A stretch of DNA of 64,000 nt from Lasioglossum baleicum (GCF_051020765.1 NC_134935.1:4279579-4343578); one strand, 5' to 3'; positions 24,376 through 35,584 are shown, counted from the stretch's first letter. Numbers and translations are program-made. The notes: generated from the letters alone by a model not told the origin.

Positions 24376-25466
24376 GATAAGGACATTGTCTCGTCCAAAT
24401 CTAATAGAAACTCTGAAGCTATCAATTAACGATTTTGCAGAATTTAAGCAATTAGTTCTGGCCAAAAGAGTCCGGATTATCGGAATTCCTACTGTATATG
24501 ATTTCTTTTCTAAATATTGTGAAAATACCGATTAACTAAGTCGGACAACAAAAATTGTACGACTTACGCGAAATTTTGAAATCGACTTTTTTCCGAGTTT
24601 TCGGGTGATTTACCCCAGTGTGGCGACGAAGCAGTTCCGCTGGATGCTCAAGTTAGTTCCCGGCGAACATTCTGAAGCTAACGGGCACGCGCAGGCATCG
24701 GAGAATATATGTTATCGCATTGGTCCTTGCAGTGGAAGTCCCCAACGTCCGGACATGATCGCCGAAATTCGCGGAGATAGGCTGTTCGTCGGATATTCGG
24801 AGAGCCAATAAGGTTGTCTTCGTTTTCTACACCTGCGGCGTCAACTAGTGGTGTCGCTCGTAAAAAGGGAAGAGTAAAAATCTCCGAGAGCAATCTCGCC
24901 GCTAGATGAGAGGAGTCCTCGATATTTTTTCCCGGCCGCGAAGGGACGAAGAGGGACACCACAGGCCTTTCGAGAAGCTCCAATTTCGATGATTAAATGG
25001 GAACGTCGCGCGAACGAGGTCCAGTCCCGGCGGATCGTCGCCGTTCTTCCGCGAAAACCGGGAACAAGATGAAGAAAAAAAGAAGGAAGTTTGACGAGGA
25101 CAGGGGAATCCCGGGTGTACGAGGCCATTGTCTGGTTGTACCGGGTTCGTCGTACTGATTACGCGGCCGGGTATCTGCCGATGACGGTAAAACAATGCGC
25201 AACGAGCGGACGGATAAATAAACGGATGTCACCGGCCGGGCTACGAGAATTCCGTTTTTTTATCGGAAGCACCGACGAGGCTGAGAGAGGTTTCTGTTTC
25301 ACCTGCGGACGGATGCTCCGCAAAGACTGGATCATGCGATCGAAAAAGAAACGACACCGAAAAGAACACCATTCAAAATATTCTCATCGAATGAAACTTT
25401 ATAGCTAGGAAACAAAGGGTGTCTCAACCTTTGAGACAGTCCCTTATTATTCTGGATGATTTAAAC

Positions 25467-25749
25467 CAGAGGTCGGCAAACTTCTTTTGGAAAGGGCCAG
25501 AATGTAAAATTATTAGGCTAGGGGGCCAGGTAGCAAGCTCGAAAATATTGACATGGGTAGGTAATTCTACTCATACAGCAACGAAAAAAACAGGTTCAAA
25601 ATTTCTCTATTAGGAAGTGATATTTTTACATAATGTTTTTTATTTTACGTAATTTGATTTATTTTTTTCGTGCTCATTATTCTTGGGGGCCTGATTAAAA
25701 ACAGGCGGCGGGCCGGTTTGGCCCGTGGGCCATAGTTTGCTGACCCCTG
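25467..25749. mobile_element. hAT-type MITE (283 bp), 8-bp target duplication
   Basis: Ends read CAGAGGTCGGCAAACTTC and, on the right, the complement of CAGGGGTCAGCAAACTATGG. The perfect 8-bp duplication ATTTAAAC lies at 25459-25466 and 25750-25757. Sub-terminal GGCCC-rich blocks near both ends are typical of this hAT end type. No transposase remains. The right-hand duplication shares its last base with the left-hand duplication of the next hAT element. Confidence 0.9.
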
Positions 25750-25764
25750 ATTTAAACTGTAAAG

Positions 25765-26182
25765 CAGCGGTTTCCAATCGGGGAGGCGCCAAAATTTTTA
25801 ATAGAAAATTAATGTTCATACCATAATATTTACAAATAAATAAACTTCGTATCGTAACGTAACAGTACAAATTCAGTGAAGTAATGTTTATTTTTATACA
25901 TTCATTTAAGCCCTATTAAAAATTATCCGGAGCTGAAGATTTTAAAAATGACGCCTTTACAAACGCTCACTGTTTCTGTTCGGCGAATCGTATGCAAAAC
26001 AGTTACGACAAATTCCGCTTTCTGATAATACAGTCGGAAGAAGAATCGATGATATATCTGCAGATATTTGCGATCAATTAGTTTCTCGGCTGCGTACTTC
26101 GAAATTCACCATTCAAGTAGATGAGGCAACTGATATATGTTTTTTTAGGGAGGCATAGTAGCATAAAGGTTGGAAACCGCTG
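25765..26182 (+). mobile_element. hAT element, internally deleted (418 bp), 8-bp target duplication
   Basis: Ends read CAGCGGTTTCCAATCGG and its imperfect complement GGTTGGAAACCGCTG. The perfect 8-bp duplication CTGTAAAG lies at 25757-25764 and 26183-26190. The interior keeps a transposase piece (25970-26158), so this is a deletion derivative of an autonomous hAT rather than an unrelated MITE. Confidence 0.92.
25970..26158 (+). pseudogene. hAT transposase fragment with first catalytic Asp
   Basis: About 60 codons are open from FGESYAKQLRQIPLSDNTVG through RRIDDISADICDQLVSRL to TIQVDEATD, then run into the right end and stop. The arrangement LSDNTV-x-RRI-x-DIS followed by a strand ending in DE(S/A)TD matches the start of the RNase-H-like catalytic domain of hAT transposases of the Buster/ZBED type; the D of DEATD is the expected first catalytic residue. 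The zinc-finger N-terminus, the other catalytic residues and the dimerisation C-terminus are missing. Too short for function. Confidence 0.8.
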
Positions 26183-26190
26183 CTGTAAAG

Positions 26191-26885
26191 CGAAAATACA
26201 TATGTCTATTTCTGAGGAGCGTACGAAGGTCGAGTAAAAATCGTGATGTCACGAACACTGTAGTCAAAGGCCAGCTGAAAGCAAAGGGTGTCTAATAGAA
26301 AATGGGGGATTCGATTTGCAGCTTGCGCTGTCCAAACTCGTCAGCTGATCGGCAAGCGACACGTGCCCGGTTAACCGGTTGCTTACGCAAAGATCAATCT
26401 GTAAATGAACGAGATCCAATCTCCAGCAATCACGACTTCGCTGCGCAGGATATCGATTGTTCCACTAAAACTTGGTCAGCCCCGCTATACCGCCGGATCG
26501 TGATTAATAACAAGCGTGGTACTTCCGTCCCGAAGTGCACGGCGAACCCGACCACGCGGCTACAATCTCAACATCCTGTAACATGAATTTCTGCAAGGCA
26601 ACGGCACACCAAGTTTAGGCGAATACCTTATCGGAACGAGATCCGGCGTGAATCTTTAATCCGTTCTCAGAGGCGCCCGCGACTTAATTGTAATCGGCTG
26701 GAGAGGTCGGCCGAGGCTTCGTTTTCCAGTTAACAACTCGACTCCATTCAAACCGACCGCGGAAGGTTAAACCCTACTTTAAAGATTACTCTGCCGGAGA
26801 CAAAAGTCGCGGGGACAAAAACCACCGCCGGCAGGGAGCGAAAGCTCGCGCGCAGTAGAGACGGAAACACTCGGTTAGAGAGAGG

Positions 26886-26933
<48 letters not shown>

Positions 26934-27136
26934 TAACGGTAAATTCTCGGCCCAATTGAAAGTACACGTGTGCAGGACCCGTATAAAATATCAATTCACA
27001 ATGTTTGAATTGTTTAACGGAGCTATTCTGTATTTGAACTGTCAAAAAATAAAGTTTCGTGCATTTCCGTGCAGTTTTCGGATTTGGGAGAACTAAACTA
27101 GCATGTAGTAAAAATAGTTTCATTTAAAACGACGCG
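26191..27136. other. Non-coding stretch with GA microsatellite
   Basis: No gene recognised. A GA repeat lies at 26877-26930; the remainder is unique-looking DNA. Confidence 0.55.
26877..26930. repeat. (GA)n microsatellite
   Basis: About 20 uninterrupted GA units preceded by an imperfect purine run. Confidence 0.97.
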
Positions 27137-27256
27137 CAGTGGTCTAGAAGTCAGTTCTAGTGCGAATTAATTATTGTGCGAGGAAAAAATCGTCATTTTG
27201 TGTAAAAATTACTTTTAAATATTTGAGTAAAGTAAATAAAACATAATTTACAATAC

Positions 27257-27637
27257 TTACTTCTTGTTTATTAATATAATAATTATTAATCTGATACCAC
27301 ATTCATTAAAATTTTTTAATGGCCTTCCAACTCTTGCGGGTACAAGTTCGTGAATGTCAATCTCATTAAAGGAGAATACTTTCTCAATATTTTTGATAAA
27401 GTTCTCCAAAATTCCTTCAATATTGTGTCCGCTCACATTCCTTCCGGTAAAAATAGCCTCTAGTAATCCACTAACGCAATCCTTTCGTTTCAAATTCTTC
27501 AATTTGAACCATTCTTCGAACAACTCTAAACGGATGATCGTAGATACGTTTACTAAAATATTAAAATAAAATGATAATGGGATTGCGGGGGAACGCGTTT
27601 TCTCTTTGCCGTTTATGGAGACGAAGTAAGCTTTCAA
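27257..27637 (-). CDS. Unrecognised 126-aa frame inside TIR element
   Basis: I do not recognise this protein. It lies wholly within the inverted-repeat element at 27137-28115, so it is probably the remains of that element's own gene rather than a host gene. The start ATG at 27637 is the first in frame. It is rich in Asn, Ile, Leu and Lys. Near the end it has a VGRPLKNFNECG stretch, resembling the GRP(R/K)K(S/N)(F/Y)E linker seen in several insect transposon-derived proteins; that resemblance is from memory and weak. A truncated N-terminal exon is possible. Confidence 0.35.
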   Translation of the reverse strand: MKAYFVSINGKEKTRSPAIPLSFYFNILVNVSTIIRLELFEEWFKLKNLKRKDCVSGLLEAIFTGRNVSGHNIEGILENFIKNIEKVFSFNEIDIHELVPARVGRPLKNFNECGIRLIIIILINKK

Positions 27638-27897
27638 ATTAAATACTTCGCAACGCGTGCAAATGCGTGCATATTTTGTAAAACTTACGACATTCTAATA
27701 ATTTTTTTTAAAAAGTATCAATTCATAAAATATATCATAAAGTGTGTGAAGGAAACGTAAACCTACCATTTCCAGTTACAGCCATACTGATAATGTCATA
27801 TATAACAAGATACTAACACAATTTGTGCACACTTCAAGAAAGAACTCGATATTTTCAGGTTATAATTTGTAGCAATTCGACTAACGCAGAAAAACAA

Positions 27898-27900
<3 letters not shown>

Positions 27901-27940
<40 letters not shown>
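27901..27940. repeat. (TC)n microsatellite
   Basis: About 20 uninterrupted TC units inside the TIR element at 27137-28115. Confidence 0.97.
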
Positions 27941-27943
<3 letters not shown>

Positions 27944-28625
27944 ACAGTTTATATCTTTTTCCATTCACATTACGATCACTGTTTAATCCACTGTGTAACT
28001 TTATTTGCATTGAATAAATAAAGTCATCTTATTTAATAAAATAAAGTTTTCCAACATTTACGTTAGTTGGTATTTTTAATTCATTCGCGCTAGAACTGAC
28101 TTTTAGACCACAGTGCGACGGTAAATGTATTGACAATAAGAAAGGTATTTAGGTATTCGGCGTTAACCGAGGCACTCCACGCGCTATAAGATACATTCCT
28201 ACTTAGAGGGGTATTAGGGATAAATAGCTAATTTACCGGCACGCGTCGATTCGATGATCATTCGGTATGCATTAATTACAATTGCAAATACCAACACTTA
28301 GAATTCTAATCGCATCGCGTCGACGCTTCGCGAGACATTCCCAAACGGATTTTACTAATACCAATTTACCTGTTATATCAACACCTATTTAATGCCATAT
28401 AACGATGCTGGTTGGTGTCGATACATATCACTGTTAACGAGTATGTCTATTGAACTTGTACCACGACTGCATAAATCATGAGAAATGCATGTTATATGAG
28501 TCTGGTCGTGTAGATTATACAAGCATCGATGATAAGTAATTATAGAGATTAGGCACCTCCTCATCGATCCCACTGACCTTGACATTAATTCCGCACATTA
28601 ATTCTGAATAACTTTGGTTATTGTA

Positions 28626-28660
28626 TACAGGGTGTACGGTCTACAGCTGATTACAACACG
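28626..28660 (+). repeat. TACAGGGTGT motif
   Basis: Repeat head TACAGGGTGTACGG without a visible partner; boundaries approximate. Confidence 0.35.
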
Positions 28661-29659
28661 GCGCGCATTCCAGGATAGGATAAACATTGGAGGGAAGAGA
28701 ATGAAGCAAGACAATAGAATAGGTCTGCAAACAATCGGACACGCTGTAGTACACGAAGTTTAAGGGGGATAAGGCCGTTATGAATTCCCTTCCTTTATGT
28801 GAAGAATCTTCTAAAAGCGAGTCTACGAAAAATCAGACCGAGTACGTAGACCGGACAAACATGGGCGCCGCGCCGGTATAACGCGAATAAAAATCACATA
28901 TACAAATCTGAAATAAAACAGACTCCCCGTTATCCTGTTGCGCTTTCACCAAATTCTGGTTCAGCTCTGTTTCAACCGGCTATATTTTCGCTGAGAATCT
29001 CCTCCGCGAATCGGATTTCCGGTATCCGTCTTCCGAACAGCGTAACGATTTTGTAATGTGTTTTATTCCACCGCACCTTGCTTCTTTCCTAACTACAAGT
29101 ACTCGATAAACTTTTTTAACCCACGATCCGCAAAAATAGTTGCTGCATGAATTTCATTCGGCATATTTCATAGGACTGTTGTCTGTTATAAAACCGATTA
29201 AAAAGTATTGAAGCACCTGAAGCAAGGTCTCTTCCGATAAATCCAAAAGTCGAGTTTCAATTAGCGAAAATCTCCGGAAAAAATCGAAAACCAATTTCCG
29301 TTCGGTAACTTCGTTTATTTCATCAACCGTGCCGAAGAACGTACGCACTCCACAGAAAATTATTTCGATTCAGTACCGACAAAAGGGAGCAAAAAACATT
29401 TCCATTAGGACCCGACTACGCGAAACAGCAATTTCGCGTGCGCGAGACGGACAAAAGGAAAGGGAAAACGCTCGAAATGATATATAAAATGGAGTAGAAG
29501 CCTTATACAATATTGTCAGGCCTCGGCGACGGCGGTGGAGCCGCATTGTTCGTCGGCGAGGATCGATAAATTAGCTGGGAGAAGAATGTCCTTCAGGAAA
29601 CGTCCATAAGCCGTCAGCACCTGGCGCGCCGCAACATGTTCCCAAAGGACCTTTCTCCG

Positions 29660-29780
29660 TGGCAATCGCAAAAATAACTAATGGGTCCGAGTTTCGACAG
29701 GAGCAGCTGTAGGGCGAGCGATAATGGGGAACAGCGACGAAGCAAGAATACGATGGAGGATTCAAGACGACGAAAGTGTA
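29660..29780 (+). repeat. Diverged interspersed repeat, copy 1
   Basis: The core GCAATCGCAAAAATAACTAA followed by TGGGT and a GGGCGAGCGA block is repeated at 30259-30375. A 13-base direct duplication (CATCCGACGTAAA twice) sits just after it at about 29801-29826. Confidence 0.55.
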
Positions 29781-30258
29781 AGAAAAAGAGAGAGACAGAA
29801 ACATCCGACGTAAACATCCGACGTAAACCAAGAAATTCCCTTTTTAGAACAGGTGAGGGGGTAATACATTTAACGAGTTTCTTATTATATGTATTTACAA
29901 TCTAACGAAACTCGCGACGGTGTAAACGAATTTTCCTTTGATTCCAGCTAGCATAAATCATGCATGCAAATATGTATCTGCATAGAGACCTAGCAGCTGC
30001 AAATATTTTCATGCATCTCTGCTTCCCATTTTCCTCCCTAGTAGCACGCCCGTCAATATTGGAAACATGTTTCAAACGAAAGTAAGATTGAATTGATAAA
30101 ACGTCTGTTCGGTGTGTTTGGCCACACGTACGCTCGTTCTACTGGACACCGGTCCTTCCATTTTACGACATTTCCGAATTATCGAACGGCTACGTAGTCT
30201 TTTATGCGCTCTAAATAAGAAGACCAGCTGTGCGGTGCCGGCCATATCGCAGCTAGCT

Positions 30259-30375
30259 GTCCCAGCAATCGCAAAAATGACTAATGGGTTCGCGTCTCGT
30301 CGGAGGTGAAGGGCGAGCGAAGAAGACGAGATGCAGAGGAAGAGAGAGAAACGGGCGTGGGAGGATGAAGGGCGC
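30259..30375 (+). repeat. Diverged interspersed repeat, copy 2
   Basis: Shares the core GCAATCGCAAAAATGACTAA and the GGGCGAGCGA block with the copy at 29660-29780. Confidence 0.55.
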
Positions 30376-30933
30376 GACACGGAGCACCTTCTGCCCCTGT
30401 CATTTTTGTTCTCGCCGTGGTGTGCAAAAAGAGAAATGTCGGAGAGTATCCTTCGCTTAACAGAGAGTCAACTCGCCGCGTGGCTCTGCAGCTTCTTAAC
30501 GAGAAAACGCCTCGAGAGAAGCAGTCGGCCTATTCATCGTGCCCTACTCGGCTCGCATCCCGCGATATTAAAGGCCACCGTTGGCGTAGGTCATCCGCTA
30601 TCGAGGACCAAGGAACGATATCTCGAAAGCGGGGATTGTTGCTGGCCGATTTAAGCCGGTCCAAACGACGTCGTCGCGGACCCAGCCGCGAGAATCCACG
30701 CCTCGTAAACCTGATGTACTGTCTTATACCAGCTTCTTTGGCCCGCCAGCCTCGCTCCCGGCGGACAATAAACTCTGTTTTGCTACTATTTTTCCATTCC
30801 ACGCATCGCAAACGCGCCCGTAACACTTCGACCAATGAGAACGGCACGAAGGATATTCGTTCCTTAATGAAAGCCAGATGTTCTTTAATAGTCAGATGAA
30901 AATATTCGACTACGGCATGGCGCACACTGGTCC

Positions 30934-32937
30934 ACGCGCTCGATCTAGCTGTTCATTTGGTAAAAAGTAACTTGCCCAAATCGATGTTTATTGAATGTAT
31001 ATTGCTTCCTAAATGTCCATGACATTCGAAAACGACGAAATTAGTGAGACTTGTTTGAGTATTTGTCTGTATTTAGAGTATATCTCTTGTACTAAGTGTC
31101 ACGTCTGCTGACGTGTTGCCATAGGTTATAAGCATAGTTAATAAGAGTAGGATATTGTAACCGTAATTATTAAGAATATTCATTAGTTATAAGTAGTCAT
31201 ACTTCGCTCCGTTCATCAGATCCGATTCTCACCTCAAACCATATACCCATTCTTATCTTAACCCTTGTATAATAATCATATCTTAATGTATTCCCCGTAG
31301 CAGTACCACGTAGCATTCACCGTAATCATTAATCGCGCGCTTCTCATAACATCCGTAGCGTTATGTCTAACGAGACATCCGGTAGAAGATAAGACACCTA
31401 TGTATTCGACCTCACGATCCTAAAAAGACTTCAGTTAATTCAGTTCAATTCGGACAGCCAGTCTGTCACGTTCGTTCAAGACTCCAGCGAGGCTCGTCGC
31501 CTCCTGGATGTCCCGGTCCGGACTCCGACGAGTCCTCGCTCTCATCCGCCTTTGAGCGGTCCTGCTATATCACGCGCTTCTAGTTCATTATAATTTCATT
31601 TCATACGTTACAAATATATTCCCAGTTATTAATTTAATAAGTGAGTCTCGCTTAGTTCTTCTCCCTACATCCTCGCGCTTGCAATACTCTCCTATTCAAT
31701 TACGAAAGCTCGTGCACGTCAACGAACGCGAGACGGAGGACAACAGCGGGGTATCTCCCGTCAACCGAGGATCACCGACGACGTGATCTTCCCAGGACGA
31801 GTGAGGATCATCGTCCTCCCTACGACGATCCAGCCTGATTCGACTGCAGCCGTCAACGAGCAACAAAAGCAGTTCGCATAAACGAAGCCTGCCTGTATTC
31901 ATCGATCGCCATACTCAACTGCCGATAAGTCGCTAAATATTTCCCTGCGAAGATTCGCGCCGTCACAGTTATCTCTGCTCTCGTCCGCCGCTTTGGGCGT
32001 ATCTACTGTAAGCGTTAAGTAGAATACGCATGTTCGCGAAAGTCGTGGTTCCCAATCAGACGTCGGACAAAAGGTTGTATCGCATTTGAGAGCGTCCAGT
32101 AAGGGGAATGGGTCGCGGAACGATAGTTTCGCGAAAGTCAGACTCCGGGACGTAACACTAAGATTTAATATTTATAATTTATTGTGAAATAACAATGCTC
32201 AATAAACTAAAGAGAATCTTCAAAGTTTTCAATCTTTGGTAAAGGATATCTTTCGAGTCCCCCATGGGCCTCATTGTATCAAAGTGCATTATTATCAGCG
32301 TTCTTTTCTGTATGAAATCGTGCAAGAATTACATCCCGTTCGGTCCCGGTACACAAGTTATTATTGTTTAAAGAGTATGTGTCGCCTGAATTGCGGCCGA
32401 ACCTCTGGCATTTTGATGATAAATCGAACAATTAATATTGAAAGATGTTGAAGAAGAAACTGATGACAATAATGATTTGTCAATATAATATAATGTCAAT
32501 TGTTATTGTTGTTTATACAATAAAAATTATATTTTTGTTTTTTATAATTAATATTATGTTTTTTGCACAGTTTTAAATAAAATATTTCTAATTATGTTTA
32601 TAAAATCCATTACTTCAAAAATGATTGATTATTGTGTTTATTTAAAACCTTAACCTGATTTATCAGACACTTCCGATAATCTGAGAAAAAAATGTTTTAA
32701 ACAAAACTTAATAAAGATGCAGCAATCTACAAATTCCAATCCGAAATATTAAAAAAGAAATTTTTAATGCATAAATAATTAAAGTCATCTCGAATTTTTA
32801 AAAGCCAATATGTATTTTTGGCTTCATAATATTGTAGCTGATATCAAAACGAATCCAACAAACTTACTATACCTTTAAACTTTAAAATAGTGCTAAAATA
32901 TTAATGAACAGCTAGATCGAGCGCGTGGACCAGTGTG
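30934..32937. mobile_element. TIR element containing a solo LTR
   Basis: An inverted repeat of about 35 bases (ACACTGGTCCACGCGCTCGA, then TCTAGCTGTTCATT) occurs at 30934-30968 and, reversed, at about 32903-32937. Sequence on either side belongs to the same tandem array (30860-30930 and 32945 onward), so this is an insertion. Left and right flanks are similar (ATGGCGC versus GTGGCGT), possibly a decayed 7-8-bp duplication. The interior outside the LTR is AT-rich; a 71-codon frame at 32236-32451 may be a transposase relic but is not recognised. Confidence 0.65.
31097..32157. mobile_element. Solo LTR of an LTR retrotransposon (1061 bp)
   Basis: The segment begins TGTCACGTC and ends GACGTAACA, forming the TG...CA termini and short inverted ends expected of an LTR. 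A perfect 5-bp duplication, CTAAG, lies at 31092-31096 and 32158-32162. There is no primer-binding site, internal region or second LTR beside it, so it is a solo LTR left by recombination. A 5-bp duplication fits Gypsy, BEL/Pao or Copia. Two related internal blocks (GCTCTCATCCGCC near 31538 and GCTCTCGTCCGCC near 31977) may be duplicated regulatory parts. Orientation cannot be set. Confidence 0.85.
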
Positions 32938-32944
32938 TGGCGTG

Positions 32945-33545
32945 CGAATTTCCAAGATCAAGCAAGACCAAAAATGTATAACTTCCCGATGAACTGAAAT
33001 GGACCGACTTTTATCGTTTTTAAATGAAAGCCAGATGTTCTGTAACAATTCACTGGAAATATTGCACTGCTGCACGTGAATGTCCAATATCAAGTTTGAA
33101 ATTTATTCGCGCAGTATTTAATTACACATGTAACTGGATGCCAAGACCAAAAATTTGTAACCTTTGGATGAGTTGAAACGGGCCGACGTTTATTCATTTT
33201 TTTAATGAAATTGGCATGTTCTGTAACAATCCAATGGTAATATTGCACTGCTGCACAAGAATTTTCCAATATTAAGTTTGAAATTCATTCGCGTAGGAAT
33301 TAATTAAACATGAAATTATGAAAAATCTGGAACTTTTCAACGAATGAAAATATGAACTCGCGTTTGCTCGTTTTTTAGCGAATGTGGAGAGGACGAATTG
33401 TTAGCTGGAAATATTGGTATGTATTATGAATTTCCAACATCAAGACTAAAGTGCTCTCGCTCTTTTTTACTAAAAATTTGTAACTTCTGAATGAATGAGA
33501 ATGAACCAACTTTTCCTCTTTTCTTCGATGAATGCTCTTGAAATC
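32945..33545 (+). repeat. Diverged tandem repeat array, units about 120-180 bp
   Basis: Four units can be aligned by eye, beginning near 32945, 33077, 33258 and 33429. Each starts GAATTTCCAA or similar. The first two also contain ACCAAAAAT followed by GTAAC-like text, then ATGTTCTGTAACAAT and ATATTGCACTGCTGCAC. A further partial unit lies at about 30860-30930, left of the TIR element, showing that the array was split by that insertion. Confidence 0.75.
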
Positions 33546-33856
33546 ATTTTATTATGTTCGTGATCTTCGAAGTGAAATTTATAGAAGTGCAATTCATTAA
33601 AATTTTGAACGTACTAAATCTTAAAGATGCGAACAAATAAAATGAAAAGGTTTATCTCTATCAGACAAATACGACGAAAAATGCTGAAAAAATTTCGGTC
33701 TTTTTTCGTGCCATATCTTTCGTAGCATGTGCGCAATTCAAACGCTTTCATAAGAATTTATGGGTTTGCCTTTCCTCGAGCGAAGCGTCTGCAAGTGTTG
33801 CAGATTCGAGGGAAAAGTCCTCCGTATCTTTTATTATGATTCGGATGCCCCCTCCA

Positions 33857-33873
33857 CCCCCCCCCCCCCCCCC
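33857..33873. repeat. Poly-C homopolymer
   Basis: Seventeen consecutive C; unusual in an AT-rich background and prone to assembly error. Confidence 0.9.
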
Positions 33874-35105
33874 GCACCCCTGTTCTCGTAATTGCAGTCT
33901 CGCCTGTAAGACGTGCTGAAAAAGAGCTGGCTCGAGCAAGTATTTCAAATTTACATTTGGTCGACTTCATAAATCTTCGAACGAATTGAACAGTCGTTTC
34001 TGCTCTGAATAATTTTTTAATGAGCATTGTGTTCACACACGAATTCAAACTCATTAGTTCTAGATGCATGTTAAGAATTCACTTATGTTTTCCCATTCGT
34101 TTTATTTGTTTATTCCAAACATTGCAAAATTAAGCATCCTTCTGTTGGCAATAAAGCGTGTGTTTCACGTTTCGTGGCGAAGAATTCGTTTGCTAGATAG
34201 ACTATTAACTCTCCACTGTAATTAACATTCAACAGTTGTGGGGTTTCAACAACGTTCGTCTCATTAACGACGAGCTCGGTATACTGCGTACTAAACACTC
34301 AAGATTCTGACGAAATTAGAATTTTCGTTGGCACACGCGTACTTCAGCGAGTTCAACTATACGTCGACTTGCTCTACTAATTATCAAAAACATTGAAATT
34401 TTTTAATAACCCACTATCTAAATAACAAGAAATTCTTTTACATTCTTGTGTCAGTTTTCTTATGAATGAACGATACGACAAGGAGTCAACGTGTTCCAAC
34501 GCAGTTTTTCACGCTTGAAACTGTAACTACAATGGACTTCGTTCATCGCTGTGATTATTCGTGGACCTGACAACGCGTTGACTCGTTCTACTTCGAGGGA
34601 AAATGGTCCGGATACCCTTAAACTCCGGATAAAATTAGAATCGATCCGGATCGTTCGTAGGTTTCGTTACATATAGATTCGTTCTACTTACGGAAAAGGA
34701 TCCTGTGCCTGTCATGCCTACGTTTCTATTTTTTCTCTACGATGGATTTGATAGTGACACACTTACTATGTATATGCTGCCTCGATTCGCATGAATCTCG
34801 GATTTTATTGAAAGAAGGATATTGGATTCGTTGCCTTGTTCTACTTCGGTGAAAGATTCGAGTCTCCATTTTGTCACATTGAGAACCGAGCATAATTTTT
34901 CCCCGCAAATGATTCCCCAGTTTATCTCCGTTCCACGAATATTCCGCGAATATACGTAGTATGCGTGATCTACATACATTTCTGAAGAAAGGAGTCCAAT
35001 CTACCAATTTCAGATAAATGTATGTAGAAATTATATTATATCTTTATCCGTACGACTCGACAACTTCCACCGAGTTATTGCACGCTCTTCTCTTGTAGTT
35101 TTCTT

Positions 35106-35127
35106 GCCGCCGCGCCGCGCCGCGCCG
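35106..35127. repeat. GCGCC pentamer tract
   Basis: About four GCGCC units. Confidence 0.9.
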
Positions 35128-35584
35128 TTTTTCTACGTTTCTAATCTGTCTGATTACACACAGGTTCAATCTACTTGCTGGCGTTGAGATTTTCTTGGGA
35201 TCTCTGCGCTGGTCTCGTGCAGCTAACTGCGAGCGACTGTGAGCGAGAAAGCTAAGCTTGGACAGGTCAGCATCTAAGAAGTAAAATTAGTAATTTTCAC
35301 AGAAGTCCCCGAGAGCCCGAAGATTGAATTGGAAGTTTCGTGAGTTTGAATGGAACGCCGGGTTTTGACTCTTCCGCGTACTTCGAGCAGTTTGCAGCTG
35401 CGAAACGAGCCGTTCCGCCGTTGGGCAAATTTTCTGTCGACTTGAGTAAACGAAAATCTGCGTGGGAATTAGCCCCGGCTCCATCCAATTATACATTTTA
35501 ATTTTTTCCGCCGGGTATCGTTTTCGCGGGGTACGTTCAGGGAAAGAACGACTTCTTTTTAATTCGTTACAGCTGGCCGTCGTA

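Larger units (their letters stand above)
22325..25458. other. Non-coding stretch, no gene recognised
   Basis: Contains a TACAGGGTGT repeat head at 22461 and a GGCGC tract at 24355-24375. Open frames are short, overlapping and without motifs. A short perfect hairpin, TGTCTCAACCTTTGAGACA, lies near 25415-25437. Confidence 0.5.
27137..28115 (-). mobile_element. TIR element of uncertain type (about 979 bp)
   Basis: The left end reads CAGTGGTCTAGAAGTCAG and the right end carries the complement of GTGGTCTAAAAGTCAGTTC, giving inverted ends of about 35 bases (through TTCTAGTGCGAATTAATT). Flanks share CGACG on both sides, compatible with an imperfect 8-bp duplication of hAT type, but the last bases of the right end are altered. 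The interior has a 126-codon minus-strand frame and a CT microsatellite (27901-27940). Confidence 0.7.
28116..30930. other. Non-coding stretch with a diverged duplicate pair
   Basis: No host gene recognised. It holds a TACAGGGTGT head at 28626, a short GCGCC tract at 28864-28876, and two diverged copies of a 60-110-bp segment (29660-29780 and 30259-30375). Long frames at 30.3-30.9 kb overlap in three registers and look spurious. Confidence 0.5.
33546..35582. other. Non-coding stretch, poly-C and GCGCC tracts
   Basis: No gene recognised. A run of 17 C lies at 33857-33873, and a GCGCC tract lies at 35106-35127. Remaining frames are short. Confidence 0.55.

Noticed and set aside
30331..30925. 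Three overlapping frames (107, 160 and 131 codons)
   Set aside because: Basic, motif-free translations in three registers and on both strands; typical chance frames in GC-rich DNA.
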